This document shows, one piece after another, positions 9,313 through 18,256 of a DNA stretch of 64,000 nucleotides. A model generated the notes under the pieces. That model saw only the letters and a program-made list of their open reading frames with translations, was not told where the DNA came from and searched no databases. Positions within the stretch are counted from its first letter, which is position 1, and each line of letters starts with the position of its first letter. Position numbers and translations under genes: made by a program. The DNA lies in the NCBI GenBank assembly GCA_937877605.1, contig CALFJA010000086.1:5341-69340 (forward strand). The letters are read 5' to 3'. The DNA comes from an uncultured Prevotellaceae bacterium (GTDB taxonomy: Bacteria; Bacteroidota; Bacteroidia; Bacteroidales; Bacteroidaceae).

Positions 9313-10497
9313 CTACTGATTATTCTGTTGCTGCAGTTTTTTCCAGGCTTTCTTGGTGATTAATTTGGGAATCTTCACTTCGTCGCCGGCCGAAACCGAG
9401 GTCTTTCCGTCGTTCACGGCTTCCACATAGCATTCCATCCCCTCTCCAAGATGGGCTTTGCAGATTCCTTTGAACGTCTGACCCGGGAGGACCTTTACCG
9501 TTTCCTTGATTCCTTCTATGCGCCAGGCACCGGTCTGCACCAGAGGGTGCTCGTTGTAAGATGCAATCAGTTCCTCCTCCGTAGGTTGATTGGGCTGAAC
9601 GGGCTGTTCTACAGCGGGCTTTACAACTGCATCATTCGATTCTGCCGCCTTCTTGGACATTCGGGTCCAATAGAGAAATCCTGCCACTATCAGCACAAGC
9701 AGGAAAAGTAAGAGCCACAACCACCAGGGCAAGCGCCTGCGGGAGTGAGCGACTTCTGTTGGCACTTCCGTAACGGCGGCAGCATCTTCTTGGGGGGATT
9801 CCTCTACTGGCTGTGCTGTGTCGACTGGAGGTTCCTCCTCGGAAGCTACCGGTACAGACTCCTGAGGAGCCGCAGCAGGCTGTTCCACGATGGGCGAAGG
9901 TGATTCCACAGGGACATCGGGAAACTCAACAGCCTCGGTTAAGGCTGACATAATTACGGGAGTTGCTTCAGCGGGAGCAGTTGAAACTGGCTCTTTCAGG
10001 GAAACCGTTTCTTCTGCCACGGGGGACTCAACCAAATGTTCAACTTTCGGTTCTTCCTTCAACACATTAACTGCATCTGCCTCTTCCGATGGCCCAACAA
10101 ATTGTTCTTCACTTTCTAAGTTTTCATCCTCAACGAAATTATACTTCTCGTTTACCTCCGAAAAATCCACATCGTCGGCCAATACAGTTGTCTCGAACTG
10201 ACCGAATGGCCGGTTCACCAAGTCTGCCATGCTCTTGTCGGGGGTGAAACTTATCTTGTCGCGGCCGTCCAGCACAATGCTTTCACCAGTAGAAACATTC
10301 ACACTCTTACGGGCACTGACACTCGTTATCTTGAAAGTACCCAACTCTTTGATTTTCACTTGACGGTCCGTACGCAGTCCATCATTCAAGACACCCACCA
10401 ATTCCTTCACAAAGGCCTGGGCGTCCTTCTTCTTCATGCCGTGGCGCTCTGCCAATACATGGGACAGGGAAAGCAAATCTATTTTACCCATTTTCAT
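9313..10497 (-). CDS. Membrane-anchored HU-domain protein
   Basis: The 394-residue protein has a bacterial HU/IHF DNA-binding domain at about residues 1-95 (KELGTFKITSVSARKSVNVS, then KISFTPDKSM). A long acidic Pro/Glu/Val-rich linker follows (about 105-250), then one transmembrane helix at about 256-277 (LPWWLWLLLFLLVLIVAGFL). The C-terminal part of about 110 residues ends in VLPGQTFKGIC...GDEVKIPKL, which resembles a LysM-like fold. The DNA-binding part should be cytoplasmic and the C-terminal domain periplasmic, which would tether the nucleoid to the envelope (inference). The start overlaps the preceding HU gene by 14 bp. Confidence 0.8.
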   Translation of the reverse strand: MKMGKIDLLSLSHVLAERHGMKKKDAQAFVKELVGVLNDGLRTDRQVKIKELGTFKITSVSARKSVNVSTGESIVLDGRDKISFTPDKSMADLVNRPFGQFETTVLADDVDFSEVNEKYNFVEDENLESEEQFVGPSEEADAVNVLKEEPKVEHLVESPVAEETVSLKEPVSTAPAEATPVIMSALTEAVEFPDVPVESPSPIVEQPAAAPQESVPVASEEEPPVDTAQPVEESPQEDAAAVTEVPTEVAHSRRRLPWWLWLLLFLLVLIVAGFLYWTRMSKKAAESNDAVVKPAVEQPVQPNQPTEEELIASYNEHPLVQTGAWRIEGIKETVKVLPGQTFKGICKAHLGEGMECYVEAVNDGKTSVSAGDEVKIPKLITKKAWKKLQQQNNQ

Positions 10498-10777
10498 TTC
10501 CTCCCGACTTTAACTGCTGTTTGATGGATGTGATGGGACGGAATTGCAACACAAGTTTTGGCGGTACCAGCATGCGCTGACCGGAAGATGGATTGACCAC
10601 GATTCGCTCCAAGCGTTTCTTGATTTCAAAAGTGCCGAAATTTTGCACGGAAAGGTTGTTTCCTTGCTCGAACTGATGTCCCATTTCGGCAATCAGCGTA
10701 CGGACAATCTTTTGCGCCTGGGCCTGTGTGTAGCCCGTCCGCCGTGACAATTCGGTGATAAATTCTTTGTTGTTCAT
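10484..10777 (-). CDS. HU family DNA-binding protein
   Basis: This 97-residue protein of HU/IHF type contains ELSRRTGYTQAQAQKIVRTL, NFGTFEIKKR and a beta-arm region with the conserved Pro (VVNPSSGQRM). It would bind and bend DNA as a dimer. Its coding region overlaps the start of the membrane-anchored HU gene, so the two are translationally linked and could form a heterodimer (inference). It lies 35 bp downstream of rimO. Confidence 0.88.
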   Translation of the reverse strand: MNNKEFITELSRRTGYTQAQAQKIVRTLIAEMGHQFEQGNNLSVQNFGTFEIKKRLERIVVNPSSGQRMLVPPKLVLQFRPITSIKQQLKSGGNENG

Positions 10778-10811
10778 GGCAACAATGTTCTTGTTTATAA
10801 ATATGTATTAG

Positions 10812-12104
10812 TTAAATTTTCTCTGCAAACAAATCAAATTGGCAGGCATCGACTACGCGAACCTGACAGAACTCACCCACCCTGCAGTCGGCAGTAATAG
10901 GAATGAGCACCTCGGGGTCCACCTCCGGTGAGCTATCCTCTCCACGCGCTATGAAGAACTCACCTTCTGACCGGTCGACTATCACCTTCATTTCCATACC
11001 AATTTTCTGCTCCATCAACTCAGTGCTAATCTGCTCCTGGACAGCCATGAGTTGGTCAAGCCTGCGCTGCTTCTCACTTGCTGGGACATTGTCCTTATAG
11101 TGCTGTGCGCTGTAGGTGCCTTCCTCCTCCGAATAGGCAAAGGCTCCCATGCGCTCGAAGCGTACAGTCCGCACAAAGTCGAGCAGTTCCTCAAAGTCTT
11201 CCCGCGTCTCTCCCGGGAATCCCACCATCAGGGTGGTTCGAAGGGTAATGCCCGGCAATCGCTTGCGGAGGTTTTCGACGAACTTCAATGTCTCGGCTTT
11301 CGTTATATGGCGGTGCATGCGCTGCAACATGTGGTCGGAAATGTGCTGCAGGGCAATGTCCAGATAGTTACACACATTCGCATGCCGTGCCATCACATCC
11401 AGCAACTCATAGGGGAAGTCGTTGGGATAGGCATAGTGCAGGCGGATCCATTCCACGCCAGGAATCTGCGCCATGTTGTCTATGAGTTCTGCTATATGAC
11501 GCTTGCCGTCGATGTCGACACCGTAGTAGGTCAGTTCCTGCTCAATTACCTGAAACTCTTTCACACCCGCTACCACCAACTGTCTCACCTCCTCGAGGAT
11601 TTCCTCCATGGGACGGCTCACATGCTTGCCCGTAATCAAGGGGATGGCACAATAGGCACAGCGACGGTCGCAGCCTTCGGCTATCTTAAGGTAGGCATAG
11701 TGACGGGGCGTTGTTATGAGCCTTCTGGGCGTTACATCCTTGACGGCCTTACCCAAGTCGGACAGAAGTTCCTTGAAGTTGAATTTCCCATAGTATTTGT
11801 CCACCTGCGGAATTTCTTTCTCAAGCTCCTCACGGTAGCGCTGCGAGAGGCAGCCCATGACAAAGAGTTTGCCTATGCGTCCTTCCTCCTTTGCCTGTGC
11901 GAACTCCAGGATGGTGTTGATGCTTTCCTGTTTGGCATCACCGATGAAACCGCATGTATTGATAACGACAATCTCTCCATCAGGATGCTCGCTGTCGTGT
12001 GTACAGGCATAGCCGTTAGCTTCCAGCTGTCGGAGCAGCACTTCGCTGTCGACGAGGTTCTTGGAGCAGCCCAGTGTGATGAAGTCTACCTGATTGGAAC
12101 GCAT
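10812..12104 (-). CDS. rimO: Ribosomal protein S12 methylthiotransferase RimO
   Basis: This 430-residue radical-SAM enzyme adds a methylthio group to an aspartate of ribosomal protein S12. The N-terminal domain starts VDFITLGCSKNLVDSEVLL and contains NTCGFIGDAKQES. The radical-SAM cluster motif is CDRRCAYC near residue 145. A C-terminal TRAM region follows after SEGEFFIARGEDSSPEVD. One difference is VIEQELTYYGVD where many homologues have AQD/QDTxxYG. It sits 32 bp behind ftsY and before the two HU genes on the same strand. Confidence 0.95.
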   Translation of the reverse strand: MRSNQVDFITLGCSKNLVDSEVLLRQLEANGYACTHDSEHPDGEIVVINTCGFIGDAKQESINTILEFAQAKEEGRIGKLFVMGCLSQRYREELEKEIPQVDKYYGKFNFKELLSDLGKAVKDVTPRRLITTPRHYAYLKIAEGCDRRCAYCAIPLITGKHVSRPMEEILEEVRQLVVAGVKEFQVIEQELTYYGVDIDGKRHIAELIDNMAQIPGVEWIRLHYAYPNDFPYELLDVMARHANVCNYLDIALQHISDHMLQRMHRHITKAETLKFVENLRKRLPGITLRTTLMVGFPGETREDFEELLDFVRTVRFERMGAFAYSEEEGTYSAQHYKDNVPASEKQRRLDQLMAVQEQISTELMEQKIGMEMKVIVDRSEGEFFIARGEDSSPEVDPEVLIPITADCRVGEFCQVRVVDACQFDLFAEKI

Positions 12105-12136
12105 GGGAGAAAGATGGATTGTGAGGAATTAAGTGG

Positions 12137-13093
12137 TCAGTCTTGTTTGAACAGTGCGTCGACAAAGCGCTTCTTGTCGAAGAGTTGCAGGTCTTCGATG
12201 CCCTCTCCGACACCGATGTACTTGACTGGAACCTGCAGTTGGTCGCTGATACCGATGACCACTCCGCCCTTTGCCGAGCCGTCCAGTTTGGTGATGGCCA
12301 GCGCATTGATTTGCGTCACGGCCGAGAACTGCTTGGCCTGCTCGAAGGCATTCTGCCCGGTAGAGCCGTCCAACACGAGCAGCACTTCATCGGGAGCGGT
12401 GTCAACCACTTTCTTCATCACCTCTTTTATTTTCTTCAGCTCGTTCATCAGCCCCACTTTGTTGTGCAGACGCCCTGCCGTGTCTATCAGTACGACATCT
12501 GCATTGTTGGCCTTTGCCGACTGAAGGGTGTCGAACGCCACTGAAGCAGGGTCGCTACCCATCTGCTGTTTGATGACAGGTACGTCCACACGCTCTCCCC
12601 ATATGCAGAGTTGGTCGACCGCTGCAGCGCGGAAAGTGTCGGCAGCACCGATATAAACGCGCTTTCCGGCATCCTTGAACTGATGGGCCAGTTTCCCAAT
12701 GGTGGTGGTTTTGCCCACTCCGTTCACTCCGACAACGAGGATGACATAGGGCTTGTGATCCGCCGGCAAATCCCAGCCGGACATGTCAACGGTGTTGTTC
12801 TCTGCCAGCAGGGCAGCAGTCTCGTCGCGAAGGATGCCGTTCAATTCGTTGGTGGTTACATATTTGTCGCGAGCCACACGCTCCTCTATGCGGCGGATAA
12901 TCTTCAGCGTGGTGTCAACACCGACATCGCTGGAGATGAGAATTTCCTCCAAATCATCAAGCACCTCGTCGTCAACCGTCGATTTGCCGGTCACTGCACG
13001 GGCTATTTTGTCGAAAACACTTTGTTTGGTCTTCTTGAGACCTTCGTCCAGGTGCTCTTCCTGTTTCTTATTGAATAATCCGAAAAATGCCAT
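12137..13093 (-). CDS. ftsY: Signal recognition particle receptor FtsY
   Basis: This 318-residue SRP GTPase docks ribosome-nascent-chain complexes at the membrane. An N-terminal helical region is followed by the G domain with GVNGVGKTTTIGKLA (P-loop), ADTFRAAA, DTAGR and TKLDG, ending in GVGEGIEDLQLFD. It lacks the long acidic A domain of E. coli FtsY, as is usual in this phylum. It is the first gene of the ftsY-rimO-HU-HU run. On the minus strand, TACTTTTG (13113-13120) lies 20 bp upstream and may be its -7 element. Confidence 0.96.
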   Translation of the reverse strand: MAFFGLFNKKQEEHLDEGLKKTKQSVFDKIARAVTGKSTVDDEVLDDLEEILISSDVGVDTTLKIIRRIEERVARDKYVTTNELNGILRDETAALLAENNTVDMSGWDLPADHKPYVILVVGVNGVGKTTTIGKLAHQFKDAGKRVYIGAADTFRAAAVDQLCIWGERVDVPVIKQQMGSDPASVAFDTLQSAKANNADVVLIDTAGRLHNKVGLMNELKKIKEVMKKVVDTAPDEVLLVLDGSTGQNAFEQAKQFSAVTQINALAITKLDGSAKGGVVIGISDQLQVPVKYIGVGEGIEDLQLFDKKRFVDALFKQD

Positions 13094-13761
13094 AATCTGA
13101 TAATTTGCTTTGCAAAAGTATAAAAAATCTCACAAATATGTGCGAACTGCCGGCAAATTAATTGTAAAAAAATCAATTCTTTGAAATCTCTGTAATAAAT
13201 AATAATAACATCATGTATTAAAGCAAGTTAAGTAATTATTTCTACAAAATGCTTTAATAAAATTAGATAAGGGGAAGAAAAAATCAGCATGAAAAATCCG
13301 CAAAAGAGATGTTAAAATTTGTTTTTCAAGGCCGTTCCCCCTTATTTTTCTGCCGATTTCACCGATATTTTTCCCTGTTTTTCGGCTTTTCTGACTGCAT
13401 TTTCCATTGTTTCGCACGCCAAAAGAGTCCATTTCGCATTCCAAGACCTATCCTTTTATGGTGCAAATGGGCTCCTTTCGGAACGCGCTCTGCCGTCGGA
13501 CTGTCCTATTGTAAAGACAAATTTCTGATTATCAGGCGCTTACGAAAAGTGCCCAAATTCTTCAGGATTTGGGCACAACAGTGGTATCAATCACAAATTA
13601 TTGATTCTGGAGACACTTGTTTTTTTCAGTTATCGGACATCTGCATTACAAATTTCATACGATGCACCCTTCCCATATTTTTTCGGGATGCTGCACAAAG
13701 TTTTTTATTTATAAAAAGATTTTAATACATTTGCAACAGTTTACACATTAAATTTATTACC
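13094..13761. other. Intergenic region between divergent ftsY and dcuB-like gene
   Basis: About 670 bp with no convincing gene. It contains a perfect 10-bp inverted repeat, GTGCCCAAAT (13549-13558) with ATTTGGGCAC (13567-13576), followed on the minus strand by TTTTCG. A -7-like TACATTTGC at 13726-13734 lies close to the downstream ATG. The short ORFs in this stretch are Lys/Phe-rich and look random. Confidence 0.5.
13726..13734 (+). promoter_or_regulatory. Putative -7 promoter element of the dcuB-like gene
   Basis: TACATTTGC matches the Bacteroidetes -7 consensus TAnnTTTG and lies 27 bp before the ATG at 13762, giving a short leader. The -33 position is only T-rich and not a clean TTTG. Confidence 0.45.
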
Positions 13762-15222
13762 ATGACTTTGACAATGATTGTACAATTGGCTATCGTTTTA
13801 CTTGCCCTCTGGGTCGGTTCGCGCTATGGCAGCCTGGCCTTGGGAGCCATTTCCGGCATTGCCCTGGCCATTTTGGTTTTCGGATTTCAAATGAAGCCGA
13901 GTTCCCCACCCACCGATGTCATCTACATTATTATTGCAGCCGTAACCTGTGCGGGCATCATGCAAGCCTCGGGCGGCATGGACTGGCTCATCCAGATTGC
14001 CGAGCGGTTGCTCCGCAAGCATCCCGACCGCATCACTTTCCTGGCTCCCCTTTGCACCTTCTTCCTTACAGTGTTGGTGGGAACAGGGCATGTGGTATAC
14101 ACGCTGATGCCCATCATCTGCGACATCGCCCTGAAGAAAGGTATCCGTCCTGAGCGTCCCTGCGGCATCGCAAGTATTGCGTCGCAGATAGGTATCACCT
14201 GCTCGCCCATCGCAGCCGCCGTGGTAGCCTTCGTTACCATCTCTGGCGAGAACGGCTTTGCCATAACCATACCCAAGGTGCTGATGGTCACCATTCCGGC
14301 ATGCCTCATTGGCATCCTGATGGCATCGTTGGCATCCTACCGCCGTGGCCTTGACCTGGACAAAGACCCCGAGTTCCAGAAAAAGATTGCCGATCCCGTG
14401 CAGTATACCTACATTTATGGTAACAACGCCACGACGCTCGACAAGGAGGTGTCGAAGGAAAGCAAGTTGGCCGTCTACATCTTCCTCGGTGCGCTGGCAG
14501 TGATTGTGCTGTTTGCCATTTTCCCCGGCCTGCTTCCCTCCTACAGCAGCATCAAGGCCATTGCAGGTGCTCCCGCCGTCGACCTGGGTAACGGCATTTC
14601 CGAGAGTGCCAAGCAGATAGCCGGTGCCGGCATCGTACTCGACGGCGTAACGGAACAGGTACAGACCAAGTTACAGATGAACCTGGTCATCCAGATTGTG
14701 ATGATTTCCGCCGCAGCGCTTATGATTATCTGCTGCAAGGCGTCTCCCAAGAAAGCCGTCGGAGGCGCCGTATGGCAGAGCGGCATGGTAGCCGTGGTTG
14801 CCATCTACGGCATTGCCTGGCTGGCCAATACCTATTTCGACAGCTACAAGCCCGAGATGCAGGCCATGCTCACCGAACTGGTGACAAAATATCCCTGGGC
14901 AATGGCGTTTGCTTTCTTCCTGGTGTCTGTGCTCATCAACTCACAGGGAGCCGTGGTTGTCTCCATGCTCCCGCTGGCCTACTCGCTGGGCATTGAGGGC
15001 TGGGTGCTGCTCGGTATCATGCCGTCGGTCTACGGCTACTTCTTCATTCCGAACTATCCTTCCGACATCGCCACTGTCAACTTCGACCGCACTGGCACTA
15101 CTGTGATTGGCAAGTACCTGCTCAACCACAGTTTCATGATGCCCGGACTGATACACATCTTCACTTCGACCATTTGCGGCTACGGCATTGCCTACCTCTT
15201 CCATGCACTTGGCGTAATCTAA
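13762..15222 (+). CDS. dcuB: Anaerobic C4-dicarboxylate carrier, DcuB-like
   Basis: This 486-residue polytopic membrane protein is of the DcuA/DcuB family, which exchanges fumarate, malate or aspartate for succinate. The conserved block GTGHVVYTLMPIICDIALKK, followed by RPERP, is close to DcuB. Later, NSQGAVVVSMLPLAYSLG and FIPNYPSDIATVNFDRTGTT are typical of the family. A hydrophilic segment near residues 195-235 is longer than in E. coli and explains the extra length. This fits a fumarate-respiring, succinate-forming anaerobe. Confidence 0.85.
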   Translation: MTLTMIVQLAIVLLALWVGSRYGSLALGAISGIALAILVFGFQMKPSSPPTDVIYIIIAAVTCAGIMQASGGMDWLIQIAERLLRKHPDRITFLAPLCTFFLTVLVGTGHVVYTLMPIICDIALKKGIRPERPCGIASIASQIGITCSPIAAAVVAFVTISGENGFAITIPKVLMVTIPACLIGILMASLASYRRGLDLDKDPEFQKKIADPVQYTYIYGNNATTLDKEVSKESKLAVYIFLGALAVIVLFAIFPGLLPSYSSIKAIAGAPAVDLGNGISESAKQIAGAGIVLDGVTEQVQTKLQMNLVIQIVMISAAALMIICCKASPKKAVGGAVWQSGMVAVVAIYGIAWLANTYFDSYKPEMQAMLTELVTKYPWAMAFAFFLVSVLINSQGAVVVSMLPLAYSLGIEGWVLLGIMPSVYGYFFIPNYPSDIATVNFDRTGTTVIGKYLLNHSFMMPGLIHIFTSTICGYGIAYLFHALGVI

Positions 15223-15249
15223 CCATCATCAAGCCGTTTGCGAACTCCC

Positions 15250-16161
15250 ATGCTTTCCCGCATCCTACACACCACTGCCCTGCTCTTTGTCTTCGTCCTG
15301 GCACAGGCTCAAAGCAAGGGACTGCCACAGAATACCGCCCAGCTGGCATACATCGGCAAGTACAAGCACATTGCCGTTGAGCAGATGAAACGCTATGGCA
15401 TCCCTGCCAGCATCACGCTGGCGCAGGGCATTCTGGAAAGCCGTTCAGGGCTGAGCGACCTTGCCACGAAGGGGAACAACCACTTCGGCATCAAGTGCCA
15501 CGGCTGGACCGGTGCTACCGTCTATCACGACGATGACGAGCGGCAGGAATGCTTCAGGGCCTATAGGCATGCCCGGGACAGCTACGAGGACCACAGCCTG
15601 TTCCTCGTGAACAGCAGCCGCTATCGTCCGCTGTTCACGCTTTCGAGAACCGACTACAAGGGCTGGGCACGGGGGTTGAAGGCCTGTGGGTATGCTACCA
15701 ATCCGCAGTATGCCGACCTGCTCATCGAACTTATTGAGCGCTACGATCTCCACCAGTTTGACACCGGCAAGCACCAGCACCACGATATTGGCAATAATGG
15801 GAGCAACGATTCCGCCGAGCATCAGATATGGCTGTACAACAAGAACCTGTATGTTGTGGCCCGTCGTGGCGACACCTTCAAGTCTATCGGCAAGGAGGTG
15901 GGCATCTCCTACCGGAAACTGGCGCGCTACAACGAACGCGACAAGCACGACATGCTTGACGAGGGCGACCTTGTCTACCTGAAAGGCAAGCGTTCAAAGG
16001 CTCCCAAGGATTTCAAGAATGTGCCTCACATCGTGCAGCCCGGCGAGAGTATGTACAGCATTGCACAGAAGTATGGCATCACGCTGAAGTCACTTTACAA
16101 GAAGAATGGACTGCAGCCCGACCACAGTATACGGGTTGGAGAAAGACTTAAAGTATATTAA
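15250..16161 (+). CDS. Secreted N-acetylglucosaminidase with two LysM domains
   Basis: From ATG 15250 the protein has 303 residues with a signal peptide (to about QAQS). A GH73-type glucosaminidase domain follows (ITLAQGILESRSGLSDLA and NNHFGIKCHGW, with the catalytic Glu in LES). Two LysM repeats follow: LYVVARRGDTFKSIGKEVGI and HIVQPGESMYSIAQKYGI. It would cleave peptidoglycan glycan strands, bound through LysM. An earlier in-frame ATG at 15238 adds only four residues before the signal peptide. It overlaps the next gene by one base (TAATG). Confidence 0.88.
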   Translation: MLSRILHTTALLFVFVLAQAQSKGLPQNTAQLAYIGKYKHIAVEQMKRYGIPASITLAQGILESRSGLSDLATKGNNHFGIKCHGWTGATVYHDDDERQECFRAYRHARDSYEDHSLFLVNSSRYRPLFTLSRTDYKGWARGLKACGYATNPQYADLLIELIERYDLHQFDTGKHQHHDIGNNGSNDSAEHQIWLYNKNLYVVARRGDTFKSIGKEVGISYRKLARYNERDKHDMLDEGDLVYLKGKRSKAPKDFKNVPHIVQPGESMYSIAQKYGITLKSLYKKNGLQPDHSIRVGERLKVY

Positions 16162-17429
16162 TGTATATGCAACAGATGTCCCTTCGATTGCTCCGCTGCA
16201 TGCTGTTGCTGCTTTCTATTGCAGCCGGCCATGCCTTTGCCCAGGATTTCGGCGATTACTTTCAGGAGAAGACGCTGCGCATTGACTATGTGCTCACCGG
16301 CGATGCCAATGAGCAGGAGATCAGTCTCGACTGCCTGAGTTGCCTTCCGCAGTGGTACGGCAAGCGTTTCCGTCTTGCCGAGACGCCGGTGGAGGGCAAC
16401 GGGCAGATAAGCGTCTACGACCATCGTTCACATGTGCTTATCTACAAGCACAGTTTCTCCACGCTCTTCCAGGAATGGCTTTCCTATCCTGAGGCAAAGA
16501 CCTGCAGGAAGGCCTTTGAGCATGTGATGCTCATCCCCTACCCGAAGGACAGCGTGGAGATAAGCATTGAGTTGCGCAACAACCGCAGGGAGGTGGTTGC
16601 TTCGCTGACGCATACCGTTTCGCCCGATGACATTCTCATACAGCCCAAGGGTTACGGTTGTGTCACTCCCTACACCATCGTACAGCAGGCTGCTGACACG
16701 CTTCATTGTGTGCGCATCGCTTTTGTGGCTGAAGGTTATCAAGAAAAGGAGATGCCTATTTTCATGGGCGATGTGGCGGTTGCCGTCGATGCCCTTTTCC
16801 AGCACGAGCCCTTCAAGCGCAACCGGGAAGATTTTCAGATTATTGCCGTGCAGTCCCCTTCTGCCGACAGCGGTGTCAGCGAGCCGAAGCACGGCAGTTG
16901 GAAGGCAACCGCCGTCGGCTCGCACTTCGACACTTTCTACATGGACCGCTACCTGACGACCCAGCGCATGAAAGTGCTGCACGACCTGCTGGCGGGTACT
17001 CCCTATGACCACATCATCGTTTTGGCGAACACCAGCAACTACGGTGGCGGCGGCATTCTGAACCACTACAATCTCTCCATGACCCATCATCCGAAATTCC
17101 GTCAGGTGGTGGTGCACGAGTTCGGTCACAGTTTTGCCGGACTTGCCGACGAGTATGCGTATGAGTCAGAGCAAATTCCGATGTATCCTCCCGATGTGGA
17201 GCCATGGGAGCCGAACATCACCACGCTGGTGAGTTTCGAGGATAAGTGGTCTGGGTTCATGGAGAAGGCTGACGGCATTGGGCTGTATGAGGGTGCGGGA
17301 TATAATCTTAAGGGTATTTACCGTGCCTTCCCCGACTGCCGTATGCGTACGAACGAGCATCCGGAATTCTGTCTGGTCTGCCAGCAGGCAATCCAGGAAG
17401 TCATCGGTTTCTATACTGGCAAACAATAA
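16161..17429 (+). CDS. Secreted M64 family metallopeptidase
   Basis: This 422-residue protein has a hydrophobic signal sequence (LLRCMLLLLSIAAGHAFA). The zinc-binding motif HEFGHSFAGLADEYAY near residue 316 is the signature of the peptidase M64 (IgA peptidase) family. An N-terminal beta-rich domain precedes the catalytic domain, and QVVVHEFGHSF is fully intact. The substrate is unknown, and the family name does not prove IgA cleavage. Its start overlaps the glucosaminidase stop (TAATG), so the two are probably co-translated. Confidence 0.87.
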   Translation: MYMQQMSLRLLRCMLLLLSIAAGHAFAQDFGDYFQEKTLRIDYVLTGDANEQEISLDCLSCLPQWYGKRFRLAETPVEGNGQISVYDHRSHVLIYKHSFSTLFQEWLSYPEAKTCRKAFEHVMLIPYPKDSVEISIELRNNRREVVASLTHTVSPDDILIQPKGYGCVTPYTIVQQAADTLHCVRIAFVAEGYQEKEMPIFMGDVAVAVDALFQHEPFKRNREDFQIIAVQSPSADSGVSEPKHGSWKATAVGSHFDTFYMDRYLTTQRMKVLHDLLAGTPYDHIIVLANTSNYGGGGILNHYNLSMTHHPKFRQVVVHEFGHSFAGLADEYAYESEQIPMYPPDVEPWEPNITTLVSFEDKWSGFMEKADGIGLYEGAGYNLKGIYRAFPDCRMRTNEHPEFCLVCQQAIQEVIGFYTGKQ

Positions 17430-17455
17430 CCAATAGCTATTTCCGAGTCCATCGC

Positions 17456-18043
17456 ATGTCCCGTCTGAGAATGATATTACTTTGCCTGCTAGTTGTTCCG
17501 CTGTGTCATGCCCAGATGAAAGACAGCGAGCGATTGGGTATTGCCATTGAGTATTTCCAGTCGGGCAAGTATCAGGAAGCCCGGAATATTTTGTTGGAGC
17601 TGGACAAGTCTTACACCCTCAACCCCCGTTTCAGGGCATACCTGGGTGTATGCTGTTTCTATGAATGGGACTTCACGAAGGCGGTGGAGGTGCTTGACTC
17701 GGTTATTCCTCAGCTCACCACGCTCTCCCCTCAGGAGAGATCGGTCTACGCCTATGCCGCAGCGGAGAGTCATTTTGTCTTGGCGCACTACGGGGAAGCC
17801 ATCCCCTACTTTGTTCAGGTATTGTCGCTTTGCCATCCTGACGAGCGTGGCGAAGCGTATTTCAAGTTGGCCTTCTGCCATCTTTCGGAAGAAGACTATG
17901 TGCGCGCCTATGGTTGTTTGGAGCAGTCGTTGAGTTACTACGAGCGCTACCAGTGCACTCCGGAGCATCAGGGTCGGATGGTTCAGATTCGGAATATGTT
18001 GTTGGGCGCGGAAGCGCGTGTAAAGCGTTTGATAAGGGAGTAA
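17456..18043 (+). CDS. Secreted small TPR protein
   Basis: The 195-residue protein has a signal peptide (MSRLRMILLCLLVVPLCHAQ) and a TPR array (AIEYFQSGKYQEARNILLEL, AYAAAESHFVLAHYGEAIPY, YFKLAFCHLSEEDYVRAYGC). It lies 27 bp behind the M64 peptidase on the same strand. There is no catalytic motif, so a scaffolding role in the envelope is inferred only. Confidence 0.75.
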   Translation: MSRLRMILLCLLVVPLCHAQMKDSERLGIAIEYFQSGKYQEARNILLELDKSYTLNPRFRAYLGVCCFYEWDFTKAVEVLDSVIPQLTTLSPQERSVYAYAAAESHFVLAHYGEAIPYFVQVLSLCHPDERGEAYFKLAFCHLSEEDYVRAYGCLEQSLSYYERYQCTPEHQGRMVQIRNMLLGAEARVKRLIRE

Positions 18044-18069
18044 TGGGACACAACCGACGGAGCAGCAAG

Positions 18070-18093
18070 GGCAAAGAGAACTTTCTCTTTGCC
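18070..18093 (+). terminator. Perfect 10-bp hairpin after the TPR gene
   Basis: GGCAAAGAGA (18070-18079) pairs with TCTCTTTGCC (18084-18093) around a 4-base loop, 27 bp after the TPR stop codon. There is no T-tract, so termination is uncertain. Confidence 0.45.
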
Positions 18094-18219
18094 GAGTCGC
18101 GACGGAGGAAAAGGCGGCAGCCTTAAATATTATTGAGATCAGTTCGCTTGGGGATGCGTTTTTGCGTCCCTATGTGGTTTTGAGGTTGTAAGGTTGGAGG
18201 TTTGGTTCTTGCCTGTGGC

Positions 18220-18233
18220 GAGCGCATAGCGAG
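18220..18233 (+). repeat. Partial copy of the 33-nt REP-like element
   Basis: GAGCGCATAGCGAG matches the 3' half of the 33-nt elements at 20207 and 21255, lacking one base. It lies between the TPR gene and the convergent nspC. Confidence 0.5.
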
Positions 18234-18256
18234 TGTTTGGGAGTTGAGGAATGTTT

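Noticed and set aside
11052..12524. 490-codon open frame opposite rimO and ftsY
   Set aside because: It spans two real genes on the opposite strand and their spacer, so it is a chance open frame.
13211..13444. 77-codon minus-strand frame upstream of the dcuB-like gene
   Set aside because: Lys/Phe-rich low-complexity sequence in an AT-rich spacer; no start context or homology pattern.
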